Assembly: GCA_030830895.1 (NCBI GenBank)
Contig: JAURMC010000014.1
Location: forward strand, 1 to 64,000
Direction of reading: 5' to 3'
DNA: 64,000 nt
Source of the DNA: Crocinitomicaceae bacterium
GTDB lineage: Bacteria; Bacteroidota; Bacteroidia; Flavobacteriales_D; Crocinitomicaceae
The position numbers and the translations under genes are program-made. Below are positions 55,528 to 64,000 of this stretch, one piece after another. Every line of letters begins with the position of its first letter. The stretch's first letter is position 1. The notes beneath the pieces were generated by a model. It ran no database searches. It saw only the letters and a list, made by a program, of their open reading frames with translations, and was not told where the DNA came from.

Positions 55528-56838
55528 TTACTTTTTTCGAAAGAATATCTTTATGGGTACCCCCGTGAAATTAAATTGTTCCCGCAACCTGTTTTCTATA
55601 AATCTGCTATACGAATCCGTAATATACTGTGGTAAGTTACAGAACAACGCAAACGCTGGCGCGTGGGTTGGGAGCTGCTGAACGAATTTGATTTTCACAT
55701 ATTTTCCTTTAATCGCTGGAGGTGGATTATCTTGAATAATTTCGAGCATTACTTCGTTCAATTTTGAGGTTGGAATCTTTTTTGTACGATTGGCGTACAC
55801 CTCCATGCATGTCTCAATGGCTTTGTGAATGCGTTGTTTTGTTAAAGTAGAAGTGAAAATAATAGGGACATCATTAAATGGCGCTAATTGCTTGCGTAAA
55901 TTTTCTTCAAAAGCTTTCATTGTGTTATGATCTTTCTCTACCAAATCCCATTTATTTACTAATACAATTACGCCTTTAGAGTTTTTCTCAATCATATAAT
56001 AAATTGACAAATCTTGTTTTTGAAGGCCTTCAGCAGCATCTATCATCAAAAAACACACATCAGAATTCTCTATTGTTCTTACCGAACGAAGCACTGAATA
56101 ATATTCGATGTCTTCGGTAACTTTGGCCTTTTTCCTTATCCCTGCAGTATCAATTAATAAAAAATCTTGTCCAAAGGATCGGTAACGTGTATGAATTGAA
56201 TCTCGAGTTGTACCAGAAATATCTGTAACGATGTTTCGATCCGAATTGGTTAACGCGTTGATCATAGAAGACTTTCCCACGTTAGGTCGGCCAACAATTG
56301 CTATTCTAGGTAATCCATCATACTCTAAAATTGCCTCATCCTCTTTATCTAAAAATGTAACCACCTCATCCAACAAATCACCAGTACCACCACCGTTTGC
56401 GGCACTTAAATCAAAAACGTCTCCTAACCCAAAGGAGTAAAACTCTGCAGACATTCCAATTCGGTCATTGGTATCCACTTTATTAGCCACAACAAGAATT
56501 TTCTTTTTGCTTTTTCTAAGTAATTCAGCAACCAAAAGATCCATTTCCACAATTCCAGTCATTACATCCACAAGGAACAATATTACCTTTGCTTCATCAA
56601 TCGCTAACTCAACCTGTTTTCTAATTTCTCCTTCGAAAACATCCTCTTTTGTAGCAGCATATCCTCCGGTATCTATAACCGAAAATTTATATCCATTCCA
56701 TTCCCCTTTGCCGTAAATTCTATCCCGGGTGACCCCACTAATTTCTTTAACGATCGCATCACGCGATTCGGTTAAACGATTAAATAAAGTTGATTTGCCG
56801 ACATTCGGACGGCCGACAATTGCAATAATGTTGCTCAT
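55528..56838 (-). CDS. der: Ribosome biogenesis GTPase Der (EngA)
   Basis: 436 residues with the diagnostic tandem G domains. The first has [14 protein letters not shown] (about 8), DTGG and NKVD; the second has [14 protein letters not shown] (about 182), DTAGIRKK and NKWD. A C-terminal KH-like domain ends [10 protein letters not shown]. It helps assemble the 50S subunit. Its start overlaps the era stop by 1 bp, so the two ribosome GTPases form an operon. It converges on the surface-protein gene with an 8-bp gap region. Confidence 0.97.
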   Translation of the reverse strand: MSNIIAIVGRPNVGKSTLFNRLTESRDAIVKEISGVTRDRIYGKGEWNGYKFSVIDTGGYAATKEDVFEGEIRKQVELAIDEAKVILFLVDVMTGIVEMDLLVAELLRKSKKKILVVANKVDTNDRIGMSAEFYSFGLGDVFDLSAANGGGTGDLLDEVVTFLDKEDEAILEYDGLPRIAIVGRPNVGKSSMINALTNSDRNIVTDISGTTRDSIHTRYRSFGQDFLLIDTAGIRKKAKVTEDIEYYSVLRSVRTIENSDVCFLMIDAAEGLQKQDLSIYYMIEKNSKGVIVLVNKWDLVEKDHNTMKAFEENLRKQLAPFNDVPIIFTSTLTKQRIHKAIETCMEVYANRTKKIPTSKLNEVMLEIIQDNPPPAIKGKYVKIKFVQQLPTHAPAFALFCNLPQYITDSYSRFIENRLREQFNFTGVPIKIFFRKK

Positions 56839-57713
56839 TAATATCCGTATTTTTTCAATTTAGATTCAGAGGACCGCCAGTCTTTATCCACTTTAACAAA
56901 TGTTTCAAGAAATACCTTTTTATCCAAGAATTTTTGAATATCTATTCTAGCTTGACGACCGATTTTCTTCAACATTTCTCCACCTTTTCCAATTATAATC
57001 CCTTTTTGAGAATCGCGTTCCACTATAATTATCGCCCGAATCTTAATGAGATGTACTGTCTCTTCGTACATCTCAATCTCAATTTGTGAACTATATGGAA
57101 TTTCTTTTTGACAAAAATTAAAAATCTTCTCTCGAATAATCTCAGAAACAAAAAAGCGCATCGGGCGATCTGAAAGCTCATTTTTATCGTAGTATGGCGG
57201 ATTTACTGGGATTAGAGACAAAATTCGCTCCCACAACATGTCGATGTTAAAGTTATGTAGCGCCGAAATGGGGTAAACTTCTGCTGAGGGAATTTCTTGC
57301 TTCCAGTATGCAATGCGTTCCGAAACCTTTTCTTGATGAGACTTATCTACCTTGTTGATAAGACAAAGTACGGGTACGTTTAGTTTTTTTATGCGTTCCA
57401 ATGTTGCTTCATGATTCATTTTATGTTCAACGGTATCCGTAACAAAAATCAATACGTCGGCATCTTGGAGAGAAACAGATACATATTCCATCATGTTCTC
57501 ATGCAATTTATAAGATACATTTACTACTCCAGGTGTATCTGAGAATACGATTTGATGGTCTTCATCATTAACGATTCCAATAATCCTATGACGCGTTGTT
57601 TGTGCCTTGGAGGTAACAATGGATAATTTTTCTCCAACCAATTGATTCATTAAGGTGGATTTGCCCACATTCGGACTTCCAACAATATTTACAAAACCTG
57701 ATTTATGCGCCAT
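56838..57713 (-). CDS. era: GTPase Era
   Basis: 291 residues. G domain motifs: [14 protein letters not shown], the switch [19 protein letters not shown] and NKVD. The C-terminal KH domain has [29 protein letters not shown]. It binds 16S rRNA during 30S maturation. It is followed directly by der. A TACCTTTG box ends 5 bases before the ATG, predicting a nearly leaderless mRNA. Confidence 0.97.
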   Translation of the reverse strand: MAHKSGFVNIVGSPNVGKSTLMNQLVGEKLSIVTSKAQTTRHRIIGIVNDEDHQIVFSDTPGVVNVSYKLHENMMEYVSVSLQDADVLIFVTDTVEHKMNHEATLERIKKLNVPVLCLINKVDKSHQEKVSERIAYWKQEIPSAEVYPISALHNFNIDMLWERILSLIPVNPPYYDKNELSDRPMRFFVSEIIREKIFNFCQKEIPYSSQIEIEMYEETVHLIKIRAIIIVERDSQKGIIIGKGGEMLKKIGRQARIDIQKFLDKKVFLETFVKVDKDWRSSESKLKKYGY

Positions 57714-57718
57714 GGCTG

Positions 57719-57726
57719 CAAAGGTA
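57719..57726 (-). promoter_or_regulatory. -7 box TACCTTTG, leaderless spacing, era-der operon
   Basis: An exact TAnnTTTG match, ending 5 bases before the era ATG at 57713, in the 78-bp divergent gap shared with ribD. Confidence 0.6.
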
Positions 57727-57779
57727 TGAAATTAAAGCGGGTGCTTACTAAAATAGGCCGTGTATGTGTTTCCTTTGAT

Positions 57780-57787
57780 TAACTTTG
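57780..57787 (+). promoter_or_regulatory. -7 box TAACTTTG, leaderless spacing, ribD
   Basis: An exact TAnnTTTG match, then TTAC, then the GTG at 57792. It supports the GTG as the real start. Confidence 0.6.
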
Positions 57788-57791
57788 TTAC

Positions 57792-58829
57792 GTGGAACAA
57801 GATGAAAAATACATCAAGCGTTGTATAGATTTAGCTTATTTAGGCAAAGGTAAGGTAGCACCGAATCCGTTAGTAGGATGTGTAATTGTAAAAGATGGTG
57901 TCATTTTAGGCGAAGGGTATCATGAATATTACGGAGGACCTCATGCAGAAATTAATGCCATAAATAATGTTATTGATCAATCATTGATCGAAGGTTCAAC
58001 GATATATATATCTCTTGAGCCGTGTGCGCATGTCGGCAAAACACCCCCATGCACGCTAGCCATATTACGCTTGAAACCTACTCGAGTCGTTATTGGTAGC
58101 AAGGATACCAATCCATCTGTTGCAGGCAGGGGAATTGATCGACTACGACAGGAAGGAATTGAAGTAGTTGAAGGAATTCTAGAAGATGAATGTCGGCGAT
58201 TAAACAAACGGTTTTTTACCTTTCATGAAAAGCGCAGGCCATATGTAGTCTTGAAATGGGCACAAACCCAAGATGGGTTTTTAGATAGAAATCGGGAAGA
58301 AAATGAAGTCGGAATTCACTGGATTTCGAGCCCTGAGACAAAGGTTCTTGTACACAAATGGAGGTCTGAAGAGCAAGGAATATTAGTTGGAAGAAATACC
58401 ATCCTAAATGACAATCCATCATTAACCGTTCGTGAGTTTAGCGGTTCAAACCCAACTAGGATAGTCATTGACAGTAATCTAAAACTTTCGAATGATGTTG
58501 GCGTATTTTCCGATGAATCTCCAACATTGGTATTCAATCGCATCAAGAATGAAATAGTTGGATCAACGGAGTGGATAAAAATTCAAGAAACCACAACCAA
58601 ATTTATTTTGGAGGAACTTTACAAGCGAAATATTATAAGCATTTTAGTGGAAGGGGGTAGCCGAACATTACAATATTTTATTATTGATAATGTTTGGGAT
58701 GAAGCTAGAGTAATTGTTAGCTCAGTACTTTTTAAAGAGGGTATGCGCGCTCCCGTATTAACGAAAACGCCCGTACGTTCTCACCCATTTGGTTCTACTG
58801 ACACTATTTACTATTATCAAAGGAAATAA
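57792..58829 (+). CDS. ribD: Bifunctional riboflavin biosynthesis deaminase/reductase
   Basis: 345 residues with a GTG start (MEQDEKYIKRCIDLAYLG). The deaminase domain (1-145) has the zinc site GPHAEINAI and EPCAHVGKTPPC. The reductase domain (about 150-345) has VVLKWAQTQDGFLD, GILVGRNTILNDNPSLTVR and ISILVEGGSRTLQ. It carries out two successive steps of riboflavin synthesis: deamination of the pyrimidinone and reduction of its ribose. Its stop overlaps the next start by 1 bp; the downstream transporter may be linked by transcription only. No other rib gene is in the window. Confidence 0.96.
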   Translation: MEQDEKYIKRCIDLAYLGKGKVAPNPLVGCVIVKDGVILGEGYHEYYGGPHAEINAINNVIDQSLIEGSTIYISLEPCAHVGKTPPCTLAILRLKPTRVVIGSKDTNPSVAGRGIDRLRQEGIEVVEGILEDECRRLNKRFFTFHEKRRPYVVLKWAQTQDGFLDRNREENEVGIHWISSPETKVLVHKWRSEEQGILVGRNTILNDNPSLTVREFSGSNPTRIVIDSNLKLSNDVGVFSDESPTLVFNRIKNEIVGSTEWIKIQETTTKFILEELYKRNIISILVEGGSRTLQYFIIDNVWDEARVIVSSVLFKEGMRAPVLTKTPVRSHPFGSTDTIYYYQRK

Positions 58830-59692
58830 TGGATTTGATCTTAAGTATTTTAGCCTCAAGTCTTATTTTCATTATTTTCAGATACTTTCCGAAATGGAAC
58901 ATTGATACGTTACAAGCTGTTATCATTAACTATTTTGTCGCCTTCTCTTGTGGAATTCTTCTTTTTCAGGATAAGGTCCCAAGCGGTGAAATTTTAAATA
59001 GATCCATTCCTATTGCATTAATCTGTGGAGTATTATTCATTTCATTGTTTATTATTATGGGTTTGAGTTCCCAGAATAATGGGGTAGCAAAGACTTCAAT
59101 TGCAGTTAAAATGTCCATGGCGCTCTCCGTAATCCTAGTGATGCTTTTCAATCATGCTCCAATCGGACTCAGCACCATCCTGCCATTAATTCTTGCCTTG
59201 CTTGGTGTGTTTCTTGCATCGTTCACAAAATCCTCTGTTAAGGATTCGAGTAATCAATTGTGGATGCTTGGAGTGTTATTCATAGGAAGCGCGGGGTTGG
59301 ATATCGTACTATACTTTGCAAATTCGAGATGGTTACCACAAGGTATTCATGAAGGGATTTTCGCGGCCATAGGATTCTTGATGGCGGGAATCATTGGAGT
59401 TGGATACTTAATTATAAAGCGCATAAGAGGCGAAATCAAGGTTGATCTGAGTAGTTGGCTCGCCGGAATCATACTAGGAATCCCGAATTTCTTTTCAATT
59501 TACTTACTTGTAAAATCATACAATACGCTGCCTCTGGCTCCACATCAAATTTTATCGCTCGCAAATGTTGGTGTTGTACTTACTTCTGCAGTACTAGGAA
59601 TAAGTCTATTCAAGGAAAAATTCAATGCACTTAAAATAATTGGTTTGGTATTTTGTATTACCGCGTTAGGATTAATCGTTATTCTCAGTTAA
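58829..59692 (+). CDS. EamA/DMT family transporter
   Basis: 287 residues with about ten hydrophobic helices in two halves, as in drug/metabolite transporters (first half MDLILSILASSLIFIIFRYF, second half WLAGIILGIPNFFSIYLLV then VLGISLFKEKFNALKIIGLVF). The terminal LFKEKFN..KIIGLVFCITAL is a typical EamA end. The substrate is unknown. It is coupled to ribD by a 1-bp overlap, so export or import of a flavin-related compound is possible but unproven. Confidence 0.85.
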   Translation: MDLILSILASSLIFIIFRYFPKWNIDTLQAVIINYFVAFSCGILLFQDKVPSGEILNRSIPIALICGVLFISLFIIMGLSSQNNGVAKTSIAVKMSMALSVILVMLFNHAPIGLSTILPLILALLGVFLASFTKSSVKDSSNQLWMLGVLFIGSAGLDIVLYFANSRWLPQGIHEGIFAAIGFLMAGIIGVGYLIIKRIRGEIKVDLSSWLAGIILGIPNFFSIYLLVKSYNTLPLAPHQILSLANVGVVLTSAVLGISLFKEKFNALKIIGLVFCITALGLIVILS

Positions 59693-59763
59693 GGTGATTA
59701 TTATTCTCCTTGCTCGAAATTGCTTATCAATTCAACTCAATCCGCTGCTAAAAAAAAGTTCTA

Positions 59764-60255
59764 TTATTCAGACTGACTAGCCCGATTCAATAATGTAATC
59801 ATTGCAGCAGTAACTATGTACAATTGTGTGGCGGTTTCATCATCCATAGATGTGCCATCTTCGTCGTCAGTGGATACCTCCATTGCCATAAATCTAGTTA
59901 ACTCCGGTTGGTCACAAAAGTCTTCTAACATTTGTTCAGATTCTTCATCGTCTTGTTCAAAATATGCATCTAGCATGGTTGAAAATTCTGGCTGAAAAGC
60001 ATCAATCATCTCCTCGGTAATCTCTCTACAGTTTAATCCAGCTTGATTGAACGACTCAATAATAACCCAAAAATAGTAGAGGATATATCCTTCTAATGCT
60101 TCATTATTATACTCCGCAGGGGCTGCCAAGATATAATCTAATAGTACAGGCTGTTTTTTTGAAAATGCTGTAATCCCATCTTCCAATTGTTCATCTGTTG
60201 CATTATCAACCCAATCTAATGCCGATTCAATGTGCTTGATTTGAATATGTTTCAT
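59764..60255 (-). CDS. Acidic protein of unknown function
   Basis: 163 residues, strongly acidic (AYFEQDDEESEQMLEDF; EVSTDDEDGTSMDDE), with a helical profile and no signal peptide. I do not recognise a family. It is a single gene, convergent with the transporter. A TACCTTTG box ends 5 bases before the ATG. The predicted helices and lack of catalytic motifs suggest a binding or regulatory protein, but this is a guess. Confidence 0.65.
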   Translation of the reverse strand: MKHIQIKHIESALDWVDNATDEQLEDGITAFSKKQPVLLDYILAAPAEYNNEALEGYILYYFWVIIESFNQAGLNCREITEEMIDAFQPEFSTMLDAYFEQDDEESEQMLEDFCDQPELTRFMAMEVSTDDEDGTSMDDETATQLYIVTAAMITLLNRASQSE

Positions 60256-60260
60256 TGCGC

Positions 60261-60268
60261 CAAAGGTA
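60261..60268 (-). promoter_or_regulatory. -7 box TACCTTTG, leaderless spacing, acidic protein gene
   Basis: An exact TAnnTTTG match, ending 5 bases (GCGCA) before the ATG at 60255. Confidence 0.6.
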
Positions 60269-60344
60269 GTTTAATTGCCAATAAAATGAAAGTGTAACCT
60301 ATGATACACATCAGAATAGTTCATATACTTAACTTTGCACTGAA

Positions 60345-60536
60345 TTGAAAACAAAACTTTTTTATATCGGAGCAACCGTGCTTGGAATGCTTTTTGGATT
60401 TCTATATTACCAGTTTTATGGATGCGTTAATGGCTGTACGATCACAGGAAATCCATGGCGATCAACTGCATATTTTGGATTAATGTTTTTACTAGGTAGT
60501 CAAATAATTAAAGATTTAATAATAAAAAAATCATGA
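60345..60536 (+). CDS. DUF6132 family small membrane protein
   Basis: 63 residues with a TTG start. Two membrane helices (LFYIGATVLGMLFGFLYYQF and STAYFGLMFLLGSQII) flank the conserved loop GCVNGCTITGNPWRS. In Bacteroidota this family is regularly encoded beside rhodanese-like genes, and here its stop overlaps the next rhodanese start by 4 bp. A sulfur-handling role at the membrane is inferred. TAACTTTG at 60330-60337 lies 7 bases before the TTG. Confidence 0.85.
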   Translation: MKTKLFYIGATVLGMLFGFLYYQFYGCVNGCTITGNPWRSTAYFGLMFLLGSQIIKDLIIKKS

Positions 60537-60793
60537 GTGAATTTAACGGAACAATCGTGGACGTAAGAACACGAGTAGAATTTAGCGGAGGCCACGTTGC
60601 CAATTCAGTAAATATTCCTTTGCAAGAAATAATGGATCATGTTGATGAAATTAAACAAATGAAAACACCAATAATTTTTTGCTGTGCCTCCGGTGGAAGA
60701 AGTGGACAAGCTACACATTATTTCAAATCCATTGGCGTCGACTGTGAAAACGGCGGGGGATGGATGGAAGTAAATCACCAATTTAAAGATTAA
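60533..60793 (+). CDS. Single-domain rhodanese-like protein
   Basis: 86 residues, cytoplasmic. Rhodanese fold signatures: IVDVRTRVEFSGGHVANSVNIPL and the active loop IIFCCASGGRSGQA with the catalytic Cys (second of the CC pair, about residue 51). It would carry a persulfide to an acceptor. It is placed 3 bp before a second rhodanese and after DUF6132, so the three genes form an operon. Confidence 0.9.
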   Translation: MSEFNGTIVDVRTRVEFSGGHVANSVNIPLQEIMDHVDEIKQMKTPIIFCCASGGRSGQATHYFKSIGVDCENGGGWMEVNHQFKD

Positions 60794-60796
60794 ATC

Positions 60797-61099
60797 ATGG
60801 GACTATTTAGTAGTTTTTTTGGTAAACCCGTAGATTTTGCAAAACTTGTTAAAGAAGGAGCGATAATTCTTGACGTGCGTACAGCCGGAGAATATTCCGG
60901 AGGACACATTAAAGGATCGAAGAACATCCCACTACAAAGCCTTCAACAAAACTTAAGTAAAATACCTAGAGACAAAGTAATTATAACATGTTGTGCTTCA
61001 GGTATGCGTAGCGGATCTGCTAAATCTATATTGTTATCGAGCGGATACAATGAAGTACATAATGGTGGTGGTTGGAAGAGTTTAAAAGGTAAAATTTAA
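60797..61099 (+). CDS. Single-domain rhodanese-like protein
   Basis: 100 residues. It opens MGLFSSFFGKPVDFAKLVKEG, then ILDVRTAGEYSGGHIKGSKNIPL, and the active loop VIITCCASGMRSGSA with the catalytic Cys. It shares the CCASGxRSG loop with the preceding gene, a sign of tandem duplication. It is followed by a terminator hairpin, which separates it from trhO. Confidence 0.9.
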   Translation: MGLFSSFFGKPVDFAKLVKEGAIILDVRTAGEYSGGHIKGSKNIPLQSLQQNLSKIPRDKVIITCCASGMRSGSAKSILLSSGYNEVHNGGGWKSLKGKI

Positions 61100-61119
61100 G
61101 GTACATCGAAGTACTGTGC

Positions 61120-61141
61120 AAAGGGCTTTAAGCCTTTTTTT
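61120..61141 (+). terminator. Terminator after the rhodanese operon
   Basis: AAAGGGCT-TTA-AGCCTTTT with one G-U pair and a T run. Confidence 0.7.
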
Positions 61142-61158
61142 ATTTTAAACAACTTTGA

Positions 61159-61166
61159 TACCTTTG
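61159..61166 (+). promoter_or_regulatory. -7 box TACCTTTG for trhO
   Basis: An exact TAnnTTTG match, 24 bases before the ATG at 61191 and just after the terminator. Confidence 0.55.
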
Positions 61167-61190
61167 TATTTCCTTTAAATTATACATAGC

Positions 61191-62234
61191 ATGCAACTGT
61201 GGAATAAATACAATAAGGAGGAACTGGAAAACCAATTGCGGGCTAAAGGCCATACTTATGTGACCGTTTCCTTCTATACTTATGCTAAAATAATAGATCC
61301 TCACTCTTTTCGAAATGAACTCTATTCCGTGTGGGATTCCCTAGATGTGATTGGCCGAACCTATGTGGCCAAAGAAGGAATTAATGCTCAAATCGCAGTT
61401 CCAAATATCAATTTCGATGAGTTCAAAGAAAAATTATACGGCATAGATTTTTTAAATGGTGTGAGATTGAACACTGCCGTAGAAGAAAATGGCGCCGAAT
61501 TCCCCTTCCTCAAATTAAAAATTAAGGTTCGAGATAAAATTCTAGCCGATGGCTTACATGATGATACGTTTGATGTCACCAATAAAGGCCAGCACCTTTC
61601 AGCAGCGGAATTCAATAAATTGACAGAAGATTCCGATTGCTTGTTAGTTGATTTTCGCAATCACTATGAACACGAAGTGGGTCACTTCAAAGATGCCATT
61701 CTGCCTGATGTCGACACGTTTCGCGACTCGTTGCCTGTTATTGAAAAAGACATTTTAAAAGGGAATGAGGATAAATCAGTGATTATGTATTGTACGGGAG
61801 GCATTCGATGTGAAAAAGCCTCGGCATGGTTTAAACACCGAGGATTTAGTAATGTTTATCAATTAGATGGTGGGATAATAAAGTACGCTAATGATTGTAA
61901 AAGCCAAGGGCTTGAAAATAAATTCATAGGGAAAAACTTCGTTTTTGACGAACGACGAGGGGAAAGAATTTCAAATGAAATTATTAGTCAATGTCACCAA
62001 TGTGGTGCACCATGCGACACCCACACCAATTGTGCTTTTGAAGGATGTCATTTGTTATTTATTCAATGTAGTAACTGTAAGATGCTAATGGAAAACTGTT
62101 GTTCAAAGGAATGCAAAACTATCATTCAGCTGCCAGAAATGGAACAAAAAGAATTGCGTAAGAAATTAACTCAGAGTAATCTCATTTTTAAAAAAGGTCG
62201 TTTTGAAAAAGATACGCTTAAAATAAATAGGTAA
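61191..62234 (+). CDS. trhO: tRNA uridine(34) hydroxylase TrhO, rhodanese type
   Basis: 347 residues. An N-terminal acylphosphatase-like domain (1-110: VTVSFYTYAKIIDP, YVAKEGINAQIAVP) is followed by a rhodanese domain (about 130-225) with the active loop VIMYCTGGIRCEKA. A C-terminal Cys-rich region (CHQCGAPCDTHTNC, CSNCKMLMENCCSKEC) completes the family layout. TrhO (YceA) makes 5-hydroxyuridine at the tRNA wobble base. It lies just after two single rhodaneses but has its own promoter. Confidence 0.93.
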   Translation: MQLWNKYNKEELENQLRAKGHTYVTVSFYTYAKIIDPHSFRNELYSVWDSLDVIGRTYVAKEGINAQIAVPNINFDEFKEKLYGIDFLNGVRLNTAVEENGAEFPFLKLKIKVRDKILADGLHDDTFDVTNKGQHLSAAEFNKLTEDSDCLLVDFRNHYEHEVGHFKDAILPDVDTFRDSLPVIEKDILKGNEDKSVIMYCTGGIRCEKASAWFKHRGFSNVYQLDGGIIKYANDCKSQGLENKFIGKNFVFDERRGERISNEIISQCHQCGAPCDTHTNCAFEGCHLLFIQCSNCKMLMENCCSKECKTIIQLPEMEQKELRKKLTQSNLIFKKGRFEKDTLKINR

Positions 62235-62240
62235 TTGAGC

Positions 62241-62248
62241 TATCTTTG
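62241..62248 (+). promoter_or_regulatory. -7 box TATCTTTG for lgt
   Basis: An exact TAnnTTTG match, 16 bases before the lgt ATG. Confidence 0.5.
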
Positions 62249-62264
62249 ATACAAAATCACGTAC

Positions 62265-63131
62265 ATGAACTTACATCTTTTCATTAATTGGTCCTTCGAT
62301 GCTGAAATAATCCCCGGATATCGAACCCCGAATTGGTATGGCTTACTCTTCGTTTCTGGAATGATCCTCGGTTATTTCGTGATTCGAAAAATGTTTAAAC
62401 AAGAGAACGTCTCAAACGAATTGCTCGACAAATTGGTCATGTATATGGTTCCTGCCACCGTGATTGGTGCGCGTCTAGGCCATGTATTGTTTTATGGCCC
62501 TTATTGGGGCCCTGACGGCTATTTTTCCAACCCCATTGACATCCTAAAAATTTGGGAAGGCGGCTTAGCAAGCCATGGGGCAGCTGTCGTAATTCTATTG
62601 GCATTGTGGTATTTTTCGAGTAAAGTAATACACCGCCCCTATCTATGGATGCTTGATCGGATTGCGGCCCCTATTGCCATAGCTGGGGCCTTCATTAGGC
62701 TTGGAAATTTGGTTAACCACGAAATGGTTGGATATGTAACTAATGTTCCTTGGGGATTCCGATTCTTACACCATGATTGCATGAACATGATCGATGGTCA
62801 ATACCTATGTGAATGGTCCGAAATACCTGTCCGTCACCCTGCAAATCTCTATGAATCTTCCGCTTATTTCCTTTCTTTCGCAATCCTTATGTTCTTGTTT
62901 TGGATAAAAAAGGGATGGAAAAAACAAGGATTAGTATTTGGTACTTTTCTAGTCTTAATTTTTGGCTTTCGTTTCCTTATTGAGTTCTTAAAAGAAAGTC
63001 AAACTGATAACGACTCAATAGTTGATATAAGTACGGGATTAAATACAGGACAATGGCTAAGTATACCCCTCATATTGGCAGGTGTAATTTTAATAATTCG
63101 AGCAAGAAAAAAATCATTCGAAGAAGCTTAG
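62265..63131 (+). CDS. lgt: Prolipoprotein diacylglyceryl transferase
   Basis: 288 residues with seven membrane helices. Signature segments: TPNWYGLLFVSGMILGY, VIGARLGHVLFYGPYW, EGGLASHGAA, the Lgt signature RLGNLVNHEMVGYVTNVPWGFRF, and RHPANLYESSAYF. It adds diacylglycerol to the lipobox cysteine of prolipoproteins; several predicted lipoproteins in this window would be substrates. Confidence 0.96.
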   Translation: MNLHLFINWSFDAEIIPGYRTPNWYGLLFVSGMILGYFVIRKMFKQENVSNELLDKLVMYMVPATVIGARLGHVLFYGPYWGPDGYFSNPIDILKIWEGGLASHGAAVVILLALWYFSSKVIHRPYLWMLDRIAAPIAIAGAFIRLGNLVNHEMVGYVTNVPWGFRFLHHDCMNMIDGQYLCEWSEIPVRHPANLYESSAYFLSFAILMFLFWIKKGWKKQGLVFGTFLVLIFGFRFLIEFLKESQTDNDSIVDISTGLNTGQWLSIPLILAGVILIIRARKKSFEEA

Positions 63132-63166
63132 TGTAACATTGACAATAAGATATTCGGAATCCTTTA

Positions 63167-63174
63167 TATATTTG
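63167..63174 (+). promoter_or_regulatory. -7 box TATATTTG for pdhA
   Basis: An exact TAnnTTTG match, 17 bases before the ATG at 63192. Confidence 0.5.
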
Positions 63175-63191
63175 TAAAAATTTGTTGAAAT

Positions 63192-64000
63192 ATGGCCATT
63201 AAGTCGCGTACGAAAACAGCAGGTAATTCTATTAAAACCGAAGGTAAGTTTGGAAAGGAAACTTACGTTAAATGGTATAAAGACATGCTTCTCATAAGAC
63301 GTTTTGAAGAAAAAACGGGTCAACTTTATATACAACAAAAATTTGGTGGGTTCTGTCACCTTTACATTGGGCAAGAAGCCATTGCCGTTGGTACCGCGAG
63401 TGCTGTGCGCCCTACTGACAAGCATATGACCGCTTACCGCGACCATGCGCACCCGATTGCATTGGGAACGGATCCTCGCGTATTAATGGCTGAGTTGTAC
63501 GGACGAATCACAGGGTGTTCCAAAGGAAAAGGAGGCTCCATGCACTTTTTTGACAAGGAGAAAAATTTCATGGGAGGGCATGGGATTGTAGGTGCTCAAA
63601 TTCCTATGGGTACAGGTGTTGCTTTTGCTGAACAATATAACGGAACAGATAATGTAGCAATTGTTTCTATGGGTGACGGTGCGGTTAGGCAAGGTGCTTT
63701 GCATGAAACCTTCAATATGGCAATGATGTGGAAACTACCTGTAATTTATATTATTGAAAATAACAATTATGCCATGGGTACCAGCGTTGAACGTACAACC
63801 AATGTTACTGATTTATCTAAAATTGGACTTTCATATGAAATGCCTTCTAAAATTGTAAATGGTATGCGTCCAGAAGATGTGCACAACGCCATCGAAGAAG
63901 CTGCAAATAGAGCAAGGCGCGGAGATGGCCCTACCCTACTAGATATCCGGACTTATCGTTATAAAGGACATTCAATGTCTGATCCACAAAAATATCGAAC
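63192..64000 (+). CDS. pdhA: Pyruvate dehydrogenase E1 alpha subunit, partial
   Basis: 269 residues read before the right edge cuts the gene; it is not in the ORF track because it stays open. It starts MAIKSRTKTAGNSIKTEGKF. The fold follows with LLIRRFEEKTGQLY, FCHLYIGQEAIAVG, CSKGKGGSMHFF, and the thiamine diphosphate motif MGDGAVRQGALHETFNMA...IENNNYAMGT. The phosphorylation-loop-like RYKGHSMSDPQKYR is at the edge. It decarboxylates pyruvate for the PDH complex; E1 beta and E2 are expected further right. Confidence 0.95.
   Translation, partial: MAIKSRTKTAGNSIKTEGKFGKETYVKWYKDMLLIRRFEEKTGQLYIQQKFGGFCHLYIGQEAIAVGTASAVRPTDKHMTAYRDHAHPIALGTDPRVLMAELYGRITGCSKGKGGSMHFFDKEKNFMGGHGIVGAQIPMGTGVAFAEQYNGTDNVAIVSMGDGAVRQGALHETFNMAMMWKLPVIYIIENNNYAMGTSVERTTNVTDLSKIGLSYEMPSKIVNGMRPEDVHNAIEEAANRARRGDGPTLLDIRTYRYKGHSMSDPQKYR

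Overview
The window looks like a chromosomal segment of a Bacteroidota bacterium, most likely Flavobacteriales (possibly near Crocinitomicaceae or Fluviicola; the family is a guess from protein style). Supporting evidence: type IX secretion sorting domains (one type A, three gliding-motility/CHU_C type), a TonB receptor plus DUF4249 pair, DUF6132, DUF6702 and DUF2130 proteins, and many promoter boxes of the Bacteroidota form TAnnTTTG. The DNA is AT-rich, Shine-Dalgarno sites are not evident, and genes are tightly packed on both strands with no gene-free stretch above about 300 bases. No insertion sequence, prophage, rRNA or CRISPR array was seen.

Layout. 1-11400 (minus): five exported proteins in one direction: a caspase-like (C14) protease, an unknown coiled-coil/barrel protein, a CAP-domain/barrel protein, a TPR-CHAT protease with 11 near-identical 126-bp repeats, and a second caspase-like protein cut by the left edge. 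This is the least ordinary part of the window. 11474-13216: a steroid 5-alpha-reductase-like protein and an NAD-dependent epimerase/3-beta-HSD-like protein. 13321-15426: a DUF2130 protein and a small T9SS cargo, followed by a repeat/hairpin patch and tRNA-Arg(ACG). 15892-20564: nitroreductase, outer-membrane barrel, DUF4249 lipoprotein and TonB-dependent receptor. 20706-28543: pheT, arginine decarboxylase, arsC-like, AspH-like hydroxylase, PcrA/UvrD helicase and a Smr protein. 28561-37157: membrane alpha/beta hydrolase, ferredoxin, LuxC-like acyl-CoA reductase, map, a membrane protein, LuxE-like acyl-protein synthetase, hemH and ahcY.

37236-45664: a MazF/RHH toxin-antitoxin pair, clpB, a LysM protein, a small lipoprotein, a TylF-like methyltransferase, a YiiX-like hydrolase, a DUF6702 protein and an M1 aminopeptidase. 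45718-55520: three large surface proteins with gliding-motility C-terminal domains, two of them sharing a glycine-rich N-terminal domain. 55528-64000: der, era, ribD, a DMT transporter, an acidic unknown, DUF6132, two single-domain rhodaneses, trhO, lgt and the start of pdhA.

Themes. The left edge encodes an envelope or secreted set rich in clan CD proteases. A LuxC/LuxE pair without LuxAB suggests fatty aldehyde or acyl-transfer chemistry. A striking regulatory pattern is that at least eight genes have a TAnnTTTG box ending only 4-5 bases before the start codon, which predicts leaderless or nearly leaderless mRNAs. All functional calls come from reading motifs; no database search was run.
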